A DNA stretch of 64,000 bases from Actinomadura rayongensis (GTDB lineage Bacteria > Actinomycetota > Actinomycetes > Streptosporangiales > Streptosporangiaceae), in assembly GCF_009831215.1 (NCBI RefSeq), contig NZ_WUTW01000001.1, positions 1,039,192-1,103,191 of the forward strand, in the 5' to 3' direction. A program made the position numbers and the translations under genes. The notes under the pieces are model-generated. The model saw nothing but the letters and a program-made list of their open reading frames with translations. It was not told the origin of the DNA and made no database searches. Position 1 is the stretch's first letter. Each line of letters opens with the position of its first letter. Below, in pieces: positions 16,601-24,633 of this stretch.

Positions 16601-18029
16601 GGTCGCCGGCGTGGACGGCCGCGCGTAGGGCCGCTGCGACGGGCATGCGGGTCTGGCGGGGGCGGCGGAGGAAGTCGAGGGCGGCTTCGAGTTGTTCTTC
16701 GTCCAGTTCGACCCAGCGGCCCCGCAGGCGAACGAGCGGGGCTTTCAGGCGGGCCAGTTCTGCCAGTTCGTCTTCGTCGATCGTCTCGTCGCCGAGGGCC
16801 AGGTCCCAGCGGACGTCGACCATGTCCTGGAGGCCAAAGCCCGAGGACGTCGCCGCGCCGGGTTCGGGGTCGGTGCGGGCGGTGAGCTTGAGGCCGAGGC
16901 GGGTGCGGCCCGCCCAGGTGGGGAGCAGGACGCCGAAGCCCGCCGCCTGGAGGACGGGTGCGGTCTGGCGGAGGAAGCGGAACGCGCCCGCTGTGGTGAG
17001 GGGTAGGTCGGTGGGGGTGGGGGTGTCCAGGGCTTGGGCCAGGTCGGGGAACAGGCGCAGGGCGCGGGCCAGGCCGGTCAGGAGGGCGTCTCCGGCGGCC
17101 GTGAGGGTGGGGGCCTCGCCTGCCCAGATGAGGGACGCGGGGACGTAGAGGCTCGGGTCGTCGGCGCTGCGCAGGGCGAACTCGACGCGCCAGGCGTCGG
17201 CGTCCTCGGCGCCCGGTTCGGCCAGCCGGAAGCACACGCCGAGGGGGCCGGACGGGCGTCGCGCCGCCGTCGCCCAGGCGTCGAGGTCGGCGATGAGGTC
17301 GGCGGGGTCGTCGCCGGGTTCGCGGGCGACGGCCGGGTCGGGGCCGGTGAGCGCGGCGATCCAGCGTTCGGCGAGCGGCACCCGGTCGGGTTCGCGGCCC
17401 CGGCGCGCGGGCAGCAGCGGGTGCGGCACGACGCCTCGGACGGCCGTGTCGGTGAGGCCGTCGAGGGCTTCGCGCAGGACGTCGGCGGCGGGGCGTCCGC
17501 CGTCGGCCGCGCGGCAGGCGCCGGGCATCGCGCGGACGAGGTCGCGGAGCCGGGCGGCGTCGTCCAGGACGGGGCGCCAGCGCGCGGCGAGGTCGCCGTC
17601 CTCGCGGACGAGCGCGGGCAGCACCCGGCCGCGCGCGGCGAGTCGGCCGGCCTCGGCGGCGAGCAGGCAGAGGTAGCGCAGGTCGGAGCCGGGGACGACG
17701 TCGCCCGCGTCCTCGGCGGCGTGCAGCAGCGCGGTCGCGGCGAACGGGTCGAGGACGAGCGCGGGGACGCGCCACGCCGCGAGCCCGGGGTCGCCGTCGT
17801 GCGGGCGCGGTCCGAGTTCGGGGGAGGGGAGCGGCAGGCCGTCCAGGGTCGGCAGGGTCAGCGTGAGCGTGACGCGGGGCGCCCCGGCCACCAGCGGCTC
17901 GTAGGACGTCCCCCGGAACGCGCGGGTGGCGAACGGGTGCGTGCCGCCGCCGCCGTCGTCGGGCGGCCCGGTGCGCTCGGCCCACAGGCACAGCGCGCCC
18001 CCGTGCCAGGCGGCGTGCGCGACGAGCAT
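13662..18029 (-). CDS. SNF2/Rad54-family DEAD-like ATPase with an in-frame intein
   Basis: A 1455-residue precursor; removing the 466-residue intein (547-1012) leaves a 989-residue bacterial SNF2 protein. The first ~500 residues are the SNF2-associated region; LRPFQERGLAWLKFLDDIGLG then leads into Walker A GLGK|T, where the intein sits between K and T. Downstream come VVCDEAQALKN (motif II), LTGTPVENHL (III), VFTQYAEFGSML, and SLKAAGTGLTLTAANHV with DRAFRIGQTR (V-VI). These are DNA-dependent ATPases that remodel or translocate along DNA-protein complexes. Because the intein splits the P-loop, the ATPase should be inactive until splicing. I use the ATG giving MLVAHAAWHGG; the open frame extends upstream over the enoyl-CoA hydratase as a shadow. 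Confidence 0.9.
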   Translation of the reverse strand: MLVAHAAWHGGALCLWAERTGPPDDGGGGTHPFATRAFRGTSYEPLVAGAPRVTLTLTLPTLDGLPLPSPELGPRPHDGDPGLAAWRVPALVLDPFAATALLHAAEDAGDVVPGSDLRYLCLLAAEAGRLAARGRVLPALVREDGDLAARWRPVLDDAARLRDLVRAMPGACRAADGGRPAADVLREALDGLTDTAVRGVVPHPLLPARRGREPDRVPLAERWIAALTGPDPAVAREPGDDPADLIADLDAWATAARRPSGPLGVCFRLAEPGAEDADAWRVEFALRSADDPSLYVPASLIWAGEAPTLTAAGDALLTGLARALRLFPDLAQALDTPTPTDLPLTTAGAFRFLRQTAPVLQAAGFGVLLPTWAGRTRLGLKLTARTDPEPGAATSSGFGLQDMVDVRWDLALGDETIDEDELAELARLKAPLVRLRGRWVELDEEQLEAALDFLRRPRQTRMPVAAALRAAVHAGDPSLPLHTVDADGPFGDLLSGEADHRLTPQPTPSGFNGTLRPFQERGLAWLKFLDDIGLGGILADMMGLGKCIIKNDLVLINGTPIRACDAWGRFAGTPEWDGQGEWATPTRPVTINSLDKSGRMATTQVARLYRQHVSERVRRVSLDDGSEITITRRHRLLGIDEWTRDLKPGMKVCVPARLDHAGHPVDPDLTVLLAWQISEGHETSHNTASITQNNTAVLFDLRERLMAVGARFGLEIGRCDLIQIPGKTAARLIFCSRDYRHFLEHDLDYRWGHNSPHKKIPESVVSADAPTLRLFLRNFFAAECSVNERMRVVEISSASPFLMHQLSVMLRRFGVWLRFTTKWKHATNGTRIKRPYQVGIIGGPGLRAFRDHIGIEDPVKQAKLEAVCDRPHNTNVEGVPGSDLLKEARDVTGLPMLHFGVPCVYFNGTQELGRNVARQAVQGMDRILSGAAAVEYAALKRSKWTERTLAAYERLDRDALRAIRDRLDARAEREVFYATVVSVEEIDYEGYVYDFEVAEHHNYVAGGMLCHNTAQTLALLASERADGEKPGPTLLIGPMSLVGNWQREAARFTPKLRVYVHHGGGRRRGDGLAEAVRDVDLVLTTYGTAARDAEVLAGVAWRRVVCDEAQALKNSGTRQARAVRGIPARTRIALTGTPVENHLTELWSIMEFANPGLLGPRAAFRERFAVPIEKDGDEQAARALRRITQPFVLRRLKTDPAIISDLPEKQEMKVYCNLTAEQASLYQATLEDMLLQISEADAKQRRGLVLATMAKLKQVCNHPAQLLKDGSRLPGRSGKLERLEEICAEVLAQGEKALVFTQYAEFGSMLRPYLAARLERPVLWLHGGTSRQARDDLVRHFQEDPEPAIFLLSLKAAGTGLTLTAANHVVHVDRWWNPAVEDQATDRAFRIGQTRDVQVRKFVCAGTLEERVDEMIERKKSLAEAIVGTGEDWLADLSVAELRDVLRLSPDAVSG
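14994..16391 (-). mobile_element. Intein with degenerate LAGLIDADG-type homing endonuclease region
   Basis: The inserted polypeptide starts with Cys1 (CIIKNDLVLINGTPI) and ends with LCHN, followed by extein Thr: all the residues needed for splicing. Block B has a T-x-x-H motif (ITRRHRLLG); block F is YVYDFEVAEHHNYVAGGMLCHN. In the middle, LLAWQISEGHE and LRLFLRNFFAAECSV are in the positions of the two dodecapeptide motifs, with Glu in place of the usual Asp. The N-terminal two-thirds of the DNA (about 15,540-16,391) is visibly richer in A/T than the genome; the last ~550 bases are host-like. Splicing competence is likely; endonuclease activity is uncertain. Confidence 0.9.
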
Positions 18030-18155
18030 GATCGGCGGTTCCCGGAGGTCGAGGGGTCGTGTCGCACGAGCCTGCCACAGGCGTCCGACAGAACGCTCGT
18101 TAAGCTCGCCGCGACGGTGACCGTGACGATGACGAGCGTGCGGGAAGGGGCGGAC

Positions 18156-18932
18156 GTGGGCGAGTTCGTGCGGGTGGAGATCGAGGACGGCGTCGCGACG
18201 ATCCGGCTGGACCGGCCGAAGATGAACGCCCTGAACGCGCAGATGCAGGCGGAGCTGACCGAGGCGGCGGCCCAGGTGGGCGACGACGACGCGGTGGCGG
18301 CGGTCGTCCTGTACGGCGGGGAGCGGGTGTTCGCGGCGGGCGCGGACATCAAGGAGATGGCCGCGCTGTCGGCCGCCGACATGGCGGGCGCCCGGTCCCG
18401 GCGGCTCCAGGAGTTCACGACGGCCCTCGCCGCGATCCCCAAGCCCGTGATCGCCGCGATCACCGGGTACGCGCTCGGCGGCGGCCTGGAGGTCGCGCTG
18501 ACGGCCGACTTCCGCGTGGCGGGCGAGGGCGCGAAGGTGGGGCAGCCGGAGATCCAGCTCGGCATCATCCCCGGCGCGGGCGGGACGCAGCGGCTCGCCC
18601 GCCTCGTCGGGCCGTCCCGCGCCAAGGATCTCGTCTTCTCCGGACGCCACGTGACGTCGGACGAGGCGCTGGCCATCGGCCTGGTGGACCGGGTCGTCCC
18701 CGACGACCGCGTGTACGCCGAGGCGGTCGCGTGGGCGCGGACGTTCGTCGGCGGCCCGGCGGCGGCGCTGCGCGCGGCCAAGGAGGCGATCGACACCGGG
18801 CTGGAGGTCGATCTGGCGACGGGCCTGGAGATCGAGCGCGTCCAGTTCGCCGCGCTGTTCGCCACCGAGGACCAGAAGATCGGGATGAAGGCCTTCACGG
18901 AGAAGGGCAAGGCCGAATTCACCGGCCGCTGA
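18156..18932 (+). CDS. Enoyl-CoA hydratase
   Basis: A 258-residue crotonase. Both catalytic glutamates are visible: GGGLEVALTADF (about E112) and GQPEIQLGIIPGAGGTQRL (about E132). The oxyanion-hole segment FAAGADIKEM and the C-terminal FTEKGKAEFTGR are typical of short-chain enoyl-CoA hydratases that hydrate trans-2-enoyl-CoA in beta-oxidation. I chose the GTG at MGEFVRVEIEDGV because GAAGGGG precedes it and it gives the usual family length; an ATG 27 bases upstream is also possible. It is divergent from the SNF2 gene with a short shared intergenic region. Confidence 0.92.
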   Translation: MGEFVRVEIEDGVATIRLDRPKMNALNAQMQAELTEAAAQVGDDDAVAAVVLYGGERVFAAGADIKEMAALSAADMAGARSRRLQEFTTALAAIPKPVIAAITGYALGGGLEVALTADFRVAGEGAKVGQPEIQLGIIPGAGGTQRLARLVGPSRAKDLVFSGRHVTSDEALAIGLVDRVVPDDRVYAEAVAWARTFVGGPAAALRAAKEAIDTGLEVDLATGLEIERVQFAALFATEDQKIGMKAFTEKGKAEFTGR

Positions 18933-19070
18933 CGAGAGAAGCCGGAGCCGTCCGAGATGTACCGCAAACATCCCGGACGACCCCGGCGTCCAGAGCCCTC
19001 AACCCTCGCGTTCGGGGTTACCCGCTACTTTCCCGGTCAAACCTGTCCCCGGTCGGTAGCATCAGCCGCC

Positions 19071-19850
19071 ATGCGACAGGCGTACCGATCGGCCCTCGTG
19101 ACGGGCGCGTCCAGCGGCATCGGCGAGAGCTTCGCGCGGCTCCTCGCCCGGCGCGGCACCGGCCTCGTGATCGTCGCGCGGCGCGGCGACCTCCTGGACG
19201 CGCTCGCCCGCGACCTGGTCGAGCGGTACCGCGTCGCGGTCGAGGTCGTCGCCGCCGACCTCACCGATCCCGAGCAGCGCGCGGCCGTCGAGGAACGGCT
19301 GCGCACCGACCCGGTGGACCTGCTGGTCAACAACGCGGGCTTCGGCGCGTTCGGCGGGTTCGCCGACACCGCCCTGGACGACCAGCTCCGCCAGATCGAG
19401 CTGAACGTGACGGCGCTCGTCCGGCTCACGCACGCCGCTTTGCCGGGAATGCTGGAACGTGGCAGGGGCGGCGTGCTGAACGTCGCGTCGATGGCCGGTT
19501 ACACGCCGTCACCGGGCAGCGCGACGTACGGCGCGACCAAGGCGTACGTCACGGCGTTCTCCGAGAGCCTGCACGCGGAGGTGGCGGGACGGGGCGTCCA
19601 CGTGACGGCCCTGTGCCCCGGCTTCACCCGCACCGACGAGGAGACCCCGCCGAACCTGCTCTGGCTGCGCCGCGAGGACGTCGCGCACGCGGGCCTCGCG
19701 GCCGTCGAGGCGGGCCGCGCGCTGTGCGTGCCCGGCGCGCAGTACAAGGCGGCGCTGCCCGCGCTGCGGCTGATGCCGCGTCCGCTGCTGCGCGCGGCGG
19801 CGAACCGGATGTGGCGGCAGGCCGCCGCGACCCAGTCCGGAAGCGCGTAG
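19071..19850 (+). CDS. Short-chain dehydrogenase/reductase (classical SDR)
   Basis: A 259-residue SDR: TGASSGIGESFARLLARRG (NAD(P) motif), DLLVNNAGFGAFGGF, NVASMAGY with the catalytic Ser, and YGATKAY (YxxxK). LCPGFTRTDE follows. An Arg-Arg after the third sheet (VIVARRGDL) suggests NADPH. The substrate is unknown; members of this subgroup often act on fatty-acyl or steroid-like ketones. TAGCAT ends 8 bases before the ATG and no Shine-Dalgarno is visible, so the transcript may be leaderless; the sequence TCGGTAGCATCAG closely matches the -10 region upstream of etfB. Confidence 0.88.
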   Translation: MRQAYRSALVTGASSGIGESFARLLARRGTGLVIVARRGDLLDALARDLVERYRVAVEVVAADLTDPEQRAAVEERLRTDPVDLLVNNAGFGAFGGFADTALDDQLRQIELNVTALVRLTHAALPGMLERGRGGVLNVASMAGYTPSPGSATYGATKAYVTAFSESLHAEVAGRGVHVTALCPGFTRTDEETPPNLLWLRREDVAHAGLAAVEAGRALCVPGAQYKAALPALRLMPRPLLRAAANRMWRQAAATQSGSA

Positions 19851-19962
19851 ACGCGCACTCGGCGACGGGTCGCGCGCCGCCTGTTTGCCGGTGGGCTACA
19901 AGAAAACCGGGTTTCGCTTGTGGTCGGGGAGCTTGACGGGGATTGCCCCGCCTCGCGACCAT

Positions 19963-19984
19963 CAACCTACGCTTTAGTAGGTTG
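19963..19984. promoter_or_regulatory. Perfect inverted repeat upstream of the desaturase gene
   Basis: CAACCTAC and GTAGGTTG are exact reverse complements, separated by GCTTTA. They lie 83 bases before the desaturase ATG and just after a TTGACG box (19933-19938). It is probably an operator of a dimeric regulator of the desaturase (inference); it lacks the G/C-rich stem plus T-run of a terminator. Confidence 0.5.
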
Positions 19985-20066
19985 CGCGGCCGGTCCCCTC
20001 CGACGGCGCGGCGCCGTCCGGAAGCGGGGAGCCCCGCCCCCGCCGTCCACCCAGCGAAGGAACAGC

Positions 20067-21014
20067 ATGTCCGTCACCCCCGAGGAGAAGTTCCAGACCG
20101 GCCTGATGCTCGAACTGGAGCAGGTGGCCGAGAAGGAGCTGAACCGGCACCTGTCCACCGCGGACGAGTGGTTCCCGCACCAGTACGTCCCCTGGTCGCT
20201 CGGCCGTGACTACGACGGCCCGCTCGACGGCGACGGCTGGACGCCCGAGGACTCCACCCTCAGCACCGAGGCCCGCGAGTCCCTGATCGTCAACCTGCTC
20301 ACCGAGGACAACCTGCCCGGCTACCACCGCGCGATCGCCAACGTCTTCGGCAACGAGGGGGCGTGGGGCACCTGGGTGAACCGGTGGACGGCCGAGGAGA
20401 ACCGGCACGGCATCGTCATCCGCGACTACCTGACGGTCACCCGCGCCGTCGACCCGGTGGCGTTGGAACGCGCCCGCATGAAGCACATGCAGCTCGGCTA
20501 CGAGGCCGCGCACGGCACCGCGTTCCTGCACGGCAACGCCTACGTCTCGTTCCAGGAGCTGGCCACGCGCGTCGCGCACCGCAACACCGGCAAGGCTTCC
20601 GGCGACCCGGTGTGCGAGCAGATGCTCACGCGCGTCGCCAAGGACGAGAACCTGCACATGATCTTCTACCGGAACCTCATGGGCGCGGCGCTGGAGATCG
20701 CGCCGAACGAGACGATGCGGGCGATCACCGAGGTCGTCAAGGAGTTCCAGATGCCCGGGTACGGCATCGACGGGTTCCTGCGCAAGTCGGTCATCATCGC
20801 CAACGCGGGCATCTACGACCTGCGGCTGCACCACGACGACGTCCTCACCCCCTGCCTGCGCAAGTGGGGCGTGTTCGAGCGGACGTTCACCGGCGACGGC
20901 GCCAAGGCCCGCGACGAGCTGGCCGAGTTCATGGAGCAGCTCGACGCGGCGGCCACCAAGTTCGAGACGCGCCGCGAGGAGCGCCGCGCCCGCCTCGCCG
21001 CGCGGGAGAACTGA
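20067..21014 (+). CDS. Acyl-ACP desaturase (soluble diiron, FA_desaturase_2)
   Basis: A 315-residue helical diiron protein. Iron ligands are visible in LLTEDNLPGYH (about E80), EENRHG (110-115) and DENLHM (193-198), the signature of plant-type stearoyl-ACP desaturases and mycobacterial DesA proteins. They introduce a cis double bond into acyl-ACP using O2 and ferredoxin. Length fits the family. GAAGGA precedes the ATG. An upstream inverted repeat suggests dedicated regulation. Function in membrane lipid unsaturation is inferred. Confidence 0.9.
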   Translation: MSVTPEEKFQTGLMLELEQVAEKELNRHLSTADEWFPHQYVPWSLGRDYDGPLDGDGWTPEDSTLSTEARESLIVNLLTEDNLPGYHRAIANVFGNEGAWGTWVNRWTAEENRHGIVIRDYLTVTRAVDPVALERARMKHMQLGYEAAHGTAFLHGNAYVSFQELATRVAHRNTGKASGDPVCEQMLTRVAKDENLHMIFYRNLMGAALEIAPNETMRAITEVVKEFQMPGYGIDGFLRKSVIIANAGIYDLRLHHDDVLTPCLRKWGVFERTFTGDGAKARDELAEFMEQLDAAATKFETRREERRARLAAREN

Positions 21015-21193
21015 CCCCCCGGAAACCCTTCCCTTACCCCGCGCCGGAACGCATCGGGCTTCCGGGACGTCCAACAGTCCGTGGGGACACGGGGGCATCG
21101 TGACCGCGCCGCGGACGCGGCGGACGCCGGGCGCCGGGGGGCGCCGGGTGGAGACCGCCGCGCGCGATGCGCGAGGGTAGGGTTTCGGAAACG

Positions 21194-23032
21194 ATGAAGG
21201 GGGCTGTCACGTCCGGGGAGATGATCGGCGAGTACCGCGTTCTCCAGACCCTCGGAGAAGGCGGCATGGGCGTCGTCCACCTCGGCGCCGACCCCGTCGG
21301 GCGGAACGTGGCGATCAAGGTCCTGCGGCCGGCGGTCGCGGGGGACGCGACGGCGCGGCGGCGGCTCGCCCGCGAGGTCGACTCGATGCGGCGCGTCCAC
21401 AGCCCGCACGTCGCGGAGATCCTGGACGCCGACGTCACGGCCGAGCGGCCCTACATCGTCACCCAGTACGTCCCGGGGCGGACGCTGGAGGAGATCGTCG
21501 AGGAGCGCGGCCCGATCGACCCGGCGGGGCTGCAGCGGCTCGCGCTCGGGCTGGCGTCGGCGCTGTCGGCGATCCACGGGGCGGGCATCGTCCACCGCGA
21601 CATGAAGCCCGGCAACGTCATGCTGGTGGACGGCGAGCCCGTCGTCATCGACTTCGGCATCGCGCAGGGCGCCGACGCGACCCGGCTCACCGCGACCGGC
21701 ATGGTCATCGGCACGCCCGGCTACCTCGCCCCGGAGATCATCGAGGGGGAGGACGCGGGGCCGCCGTCCGACATACACGCCTGGGCCGGGACGGTCGCCT
21801 ACGCCGCGACCGGACGGCCCCCGTTCGGCTCCGGCACCTTCGAGTCGATCTTCTACAAGATCATGTCGGGGACGCCGGACCTGGACGGCGTGCCCGCCGC
21901 GCTGCTGCCCATGCTGCGGTCGGCGATGGCGCGGCACCCGGCCGAGCGGCCGACCGCGGTGGACCTCGTCCAGATCGCACGGCGCATCCACATCGACTCC
22001 ACGATCACCGACGGCACCCGGATCGACGACCACTACCCGGCGCGCAACACCGCCGGCCCGGCCGAGACGATCGTGGAGACCGGCAACGACCGGCCCGAGG
22101 CGTTCGCCGCCCCGGCGCCCGCGCCCACGCTTCAGCCGAAGGACTTCCGGGGGCTGCTGCCGCCGGTCGCGCCGCCGCCGCCCGTCCCGCCGCCCGGCCC
22201 CGCGCCGCACGAGACGGGACGGCAGTTCGGCCCGTCCGGCACGAACCCGTTCGACAACCCGTACAACCGGTCGGGGTATCCGCCCGCGACGGCGCCGACC
22301 CCGCCGCCGCAGCCGCCCGTCCCGTACGACCCGTACCGTCCGCCGCAGCAACCACCGCCGCAGCCGCCGCCGCACCAGCAGCGGCCCGGTCCGCACGCCG
22401 GCCCGGAGCCCGAGCGGCGCAAGCCGTTCGCGCTGTACCGGGTGATGAGCGGGCTCGTGCTCGTCGCGCTGCTCGGGTTCGCCCGGATGACGCCGGTGCT
22501 GGCCGTGCTGGTGACGATGACGGGCGTCCTCGTGCTGCGCGCCGCCGACAAGGCCGCCAAGGGCATGGAGGACCGCCGCACCCGGCGTGGACCCCGGACG
22601 GGCGACGCCGTCGGCGCGGCCATTCGCTCGCCGCTGCACCTGCCCGGCGCGGTGCTGACGACCGCGCTGCTGTCGGGGCTCAGCCTGTTCGCGGGGCTGG
22701 TGCTGCTGGTCGTGCTGATGTTCGTCAAACCGGACATGGGCGCGTCCACCGCCACCGCGTACGCGGCGATGCTGGTCATCCTGCTGCTGTCGCTCGCGCC
22801 GGGCAGCGGGGCGCCGCGCCGCCAGCTCGCCCGGGTGTGGGGCGCGCTGCTGCCGCGCTCGGAGGTCGCGCTCGGCGGGACGGTCGTGCTCGGCGTGTTC
22901 GCGGCCGTGCTCGTCGTGCTGTCCCAGGGCCGTCCGCCGGACACCACGCCGGTCGACGGGATGAGCCAGAGCCTGGACGACCTGCGCGGCAACGTCCGCG
23001 ACCTCGTCGACGGCGGCATCCCGTTCATGTGA
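21194..23032 (+). CDS. Membrane Ser/Thr protein kinase with C-terminal multi-span domain
   Basis: A 612-residue kinase. The catalytic domain covers about 11-275: LGEGGMGVVHL, K42 in VAIKVLRP, HRDMKPGN (D136), DFG at 153-155, GTPGYLAPE. A long Pro-rich linker (about 300-410) is followed by a hydrophobic domain with four to six spans (about 415-590), so the C-terminus is not an ordinary sensor but a membrane module. The start is the ATG at MKGAVTSGEM; an ATG nine codons upstream is less likely. It is followed after 28 bases by a pseudokinase gene with the same architecture, clearly a tandem duplicate. Confidence 0.88.
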   Translation: MKGAVTSGEMIGEYRVLQTLGEGGMGVVHLGADPVGRNVAIKVLRPAVAGDATARRRLAREVDSMRRVHSPHVAEILDADVTAERPYIVTQYVPGRTLEEIVEERGPIDPAGLQRLALGLASALSAIHGAGIVHRDMKPGNVMLVDGEPVVIDFGIAQGADATRLTATGMVIGTPGYLAPEIIEGEDAGPPSDIHAWAGTVAYAATGRPPFGSGTFESIFYKIMSGTPDLDGVPAALLPMLRSAMARHPAERPTAVDLVQIARRIHIDSTITDGTRIDDHYPARNTAGPAETIVETGNDRPEAFAAPAPAPTLQPKDFRGLLPPVAPPPPVPPPGPAPHETGRQFGPSGTNPFDNPYNRSGYPPATAPTPPPQPPVPYDPYRPPQQPPPQPPPHQQRPGPHAGPEPERRKPFALYRVMSGLVLVALLGFARMTPVLAVLVTMTGVLVLRAADKAAKGMEDRRTRRGPRTGDAVGAAIRSPLHLPGAVLTTALLSGLSLFAGLVLLVVLMFVKPDMGASTATAYAAMLVILLLSLAPGSGAPRRQLARVWGALLPRSEVALGGTVVLGVFAAVLVVLSQGRPPDTTPVDGMSQSLDDLRGNVRDLVDGGIPFM

Positions 23033-23060
23033 CGCCATCGATCGATAGGGTGGCGGACCC

Positions 23061-24335
23061 ATGAGCGGGGAGACACGGGAACGACTCGGCGACTACCGGC
23101 TGCTGCGGCCCCTGTCCGACGGCGCGCACGGCGGCTACCGCGCGGCCGGCCCGGACGGACGCGACGTGGCGATCCGCTTCCTGCGCCCGGACGCGCCGCC
23201 GCCGGACGTCGCGCGCCTCGCCGCGATCCGCAGCCCCTACGCCGCCGACGTGCTGGACGGGGGCGAGGACGCGGGCGCCGCCTACCTGGTGTTCCGGTTC
23301 GTCCCGGGCCGTCCGCTGGCCGCCGAACTCGCCGACCAGGGCGCCGTCCACGGCGCGGCGCTGCGGACGCTGGCGCTGGGCCTGGCCAAGGCGCTCGCCG
23401 CGATCCACGCCGAGGGCCTGGCGCACGGCGCCCTCGGCCCGGACACGATCGTGATGGTGGACGGCGCGCCGGTGGTGATCGACGTCGGGCTCGTTCCCGG
23501 CGACCCCGCCGCCGACCTGGCCGCCTGGGCTCAGGTGGTGACGTCCGCCGCCGACGAGCCGCCCGCCCCCCTCGCTGCCCTGCTCCGGACCGCGACCGAA
23601 CCCGGCACGACGGCCGCCGCCCTGGTCACCGCGCTCACCGCCCTCGACCTCGGCACGCCCCCCGTCCCACCCCCACGCCCCGCCCCGACCCCGCCCGCGC
23701 CCACTCCGGCCGTGCAGGGAGTGGACGGGGTGCCTGCGCGGCCGGAGGGCGGGGTGCCGGTGCGGGGGGTGGACGACGCGCGGGCGCGGCATGAGCTGGC
23801 GGTCGCCCATGGGTGGGCGCGCTTGCTGGCCGTGCTGGTCGTGGTGATCGCGGCCGGGGTGAGCGTGCTCGCGCCCGTCCCCGGGACGGTGCTGTCGCTC
23901 GGCGCCGTGACGGTGCTGCGCGCGACGGGCGTCCGGCCGCGCGCGTGGGGCGCGGTCGCGGCGGTCGGCCGGACGGCGGGCGCGCTGCCCTATGCCGCCG
24001 CCGTCGCGGTCGCGGGGACACTCGGCCTGGTCGCGCTGGCCGTCGGCGGCGCCGCGATCGAGCCGCTGGACGCCGCCGCGCTCGGCGCGGGCGCGGGCAC
24101 GGTCGCGCTGTGGACGGCCCCCGGCGCGTCCCTGCCCCGCAAGCGGCTGGAGCGGGCGTTCCTGCGGACGGCCCGCGTCCCGCACCGGATCGCGGCGGCC
24201 GGGATCGTCCTCGGCCTCGCCGCGTTCGTCGTCCTCGCGGCGGCGCTGTCGCTGCAGCCGAGCTTCGCCCCGCTCTACGGAACCCAGAGCTCGCTGGAGG
24301 CGTCGCTCGCACGGCTGCAGGCGCGGCTCGGGTGA
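23061..24335 (+). CDS. Pseudokinase paralogue with C-terminal multi-span domain
   Basis: A 424-residue paralogue of the upstream kinase. The fold is recognisable (GDYRLLRPLSDGAHGGYRA, YLVFRFVPGRPLAAEL, LALGLAKALAAIHAEGL), but the catalytic residues are gone: the ATP lysine is Arg (AIRF, about R39), HRD is HGA (AHGALGPDTIVM, about 122-124), the catalytic Asn is Thr, and DFG is DVG. The region after DVG is shortened. The C-terminal half has four or so membrane spans and shares the PRKRLERAFL-type turn with the partner (PRRQLARVWG). It is likely a non-catalytic regulator or co-receptor of the adjacent kinase (inference). Confidence 0.8.
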   Translation: MSGETRERLGDYRLLRPLSDGAHGGYRAAGPDGRDVAIRFLRPDAPPPDVARLAAIRSPYAADVLDGGEDAGAAYLVFRFVPGRPLAAELADQGAVHGAALRTLALGLAKALAAIHAEGLAHGALGPDTIVMVDGAPVVIDVGLVPGDPAADLAAWAQVVTSAADEPPAPLAALLRTATEPGTTAAALVTALTALDLGTPPVPPPRPAPTPPAPTPAVQGVDGVPARPEGGVPVRGVDDARARHELAVAHGWARLLAVLVVVIAAGVSVLAPVPGTVLSLGAVTVLRATGVRPRAWGAVAAVGRTAGALPYAAAVAVAGTLGLVALAVGGAAIEPLDAAALGAGAGTVALWTAPGASLPRKRLERAFLRTARVPHRIAAAGIVLGLAAFVVLAAALSLQPSFAPLYGTQSSLEASLARLQARLG

Positions 24336-24451
24336 CTGTCCCGGCGGACATTTCCGTGCGCCCGTTGGCATGAAGTGAGCTGTTCGGGGGACTGTGTTCG
24401 CACAACGGAACAGTCGCCGTGGAGCGTGGGTAAGGTCTCACCGACCTGGAT

Positions 24452-24479
24452 TTGCCACCAGGCTACCGATCGGTAACAT
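24452..24479 (+). promoter_or_regulatory. Putative etfBA promoter with palindromic operator in the spacer
   Basis: TTGCCA (24452-24457) and TAACAT (24474-24479) are spaced 16 bases apart. The perfect 12-bp palindrome TACCGATCGGTA (24464-24475) lies in the spacer and touches the -10, an arrangement typical of TetR-type repression. The start of etfB is ~155 bases downstream, so the leader is long; nothing else was recognised in it. Confidence 0.55.
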
Positions 24480-24633
24480 CAGGATCGCACGGTCGAAACG
24501 AGGACCCCCGTCCGAAGCACGTTCGGGTCTTTGGCAGGCTGTGTTGCGACTCACGCGTCGACCCGCCCCGGGCGGCGCACCTCAGTCCGCTCCTCGGGCG
24601 GCCAATGGAGTGCAGGGAGGTCGGCCACCGGCC

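Noticed and set aside
17034..18155. Plus-strand extension upstream of the enoyl-CoA hydratase
   Set aside because: It is antisense to the SNF2 gene and Gly/Arg-rich; a GTG with a ribosome site gives the family length.
18030..18971. Upstream extension of the SNF2 open frame over the enoyl-CoA hydratase
   Set aside because: The extension is antisense to a well-supported crotonase gene and has no homology; the SNF2 start fits at 18,029.
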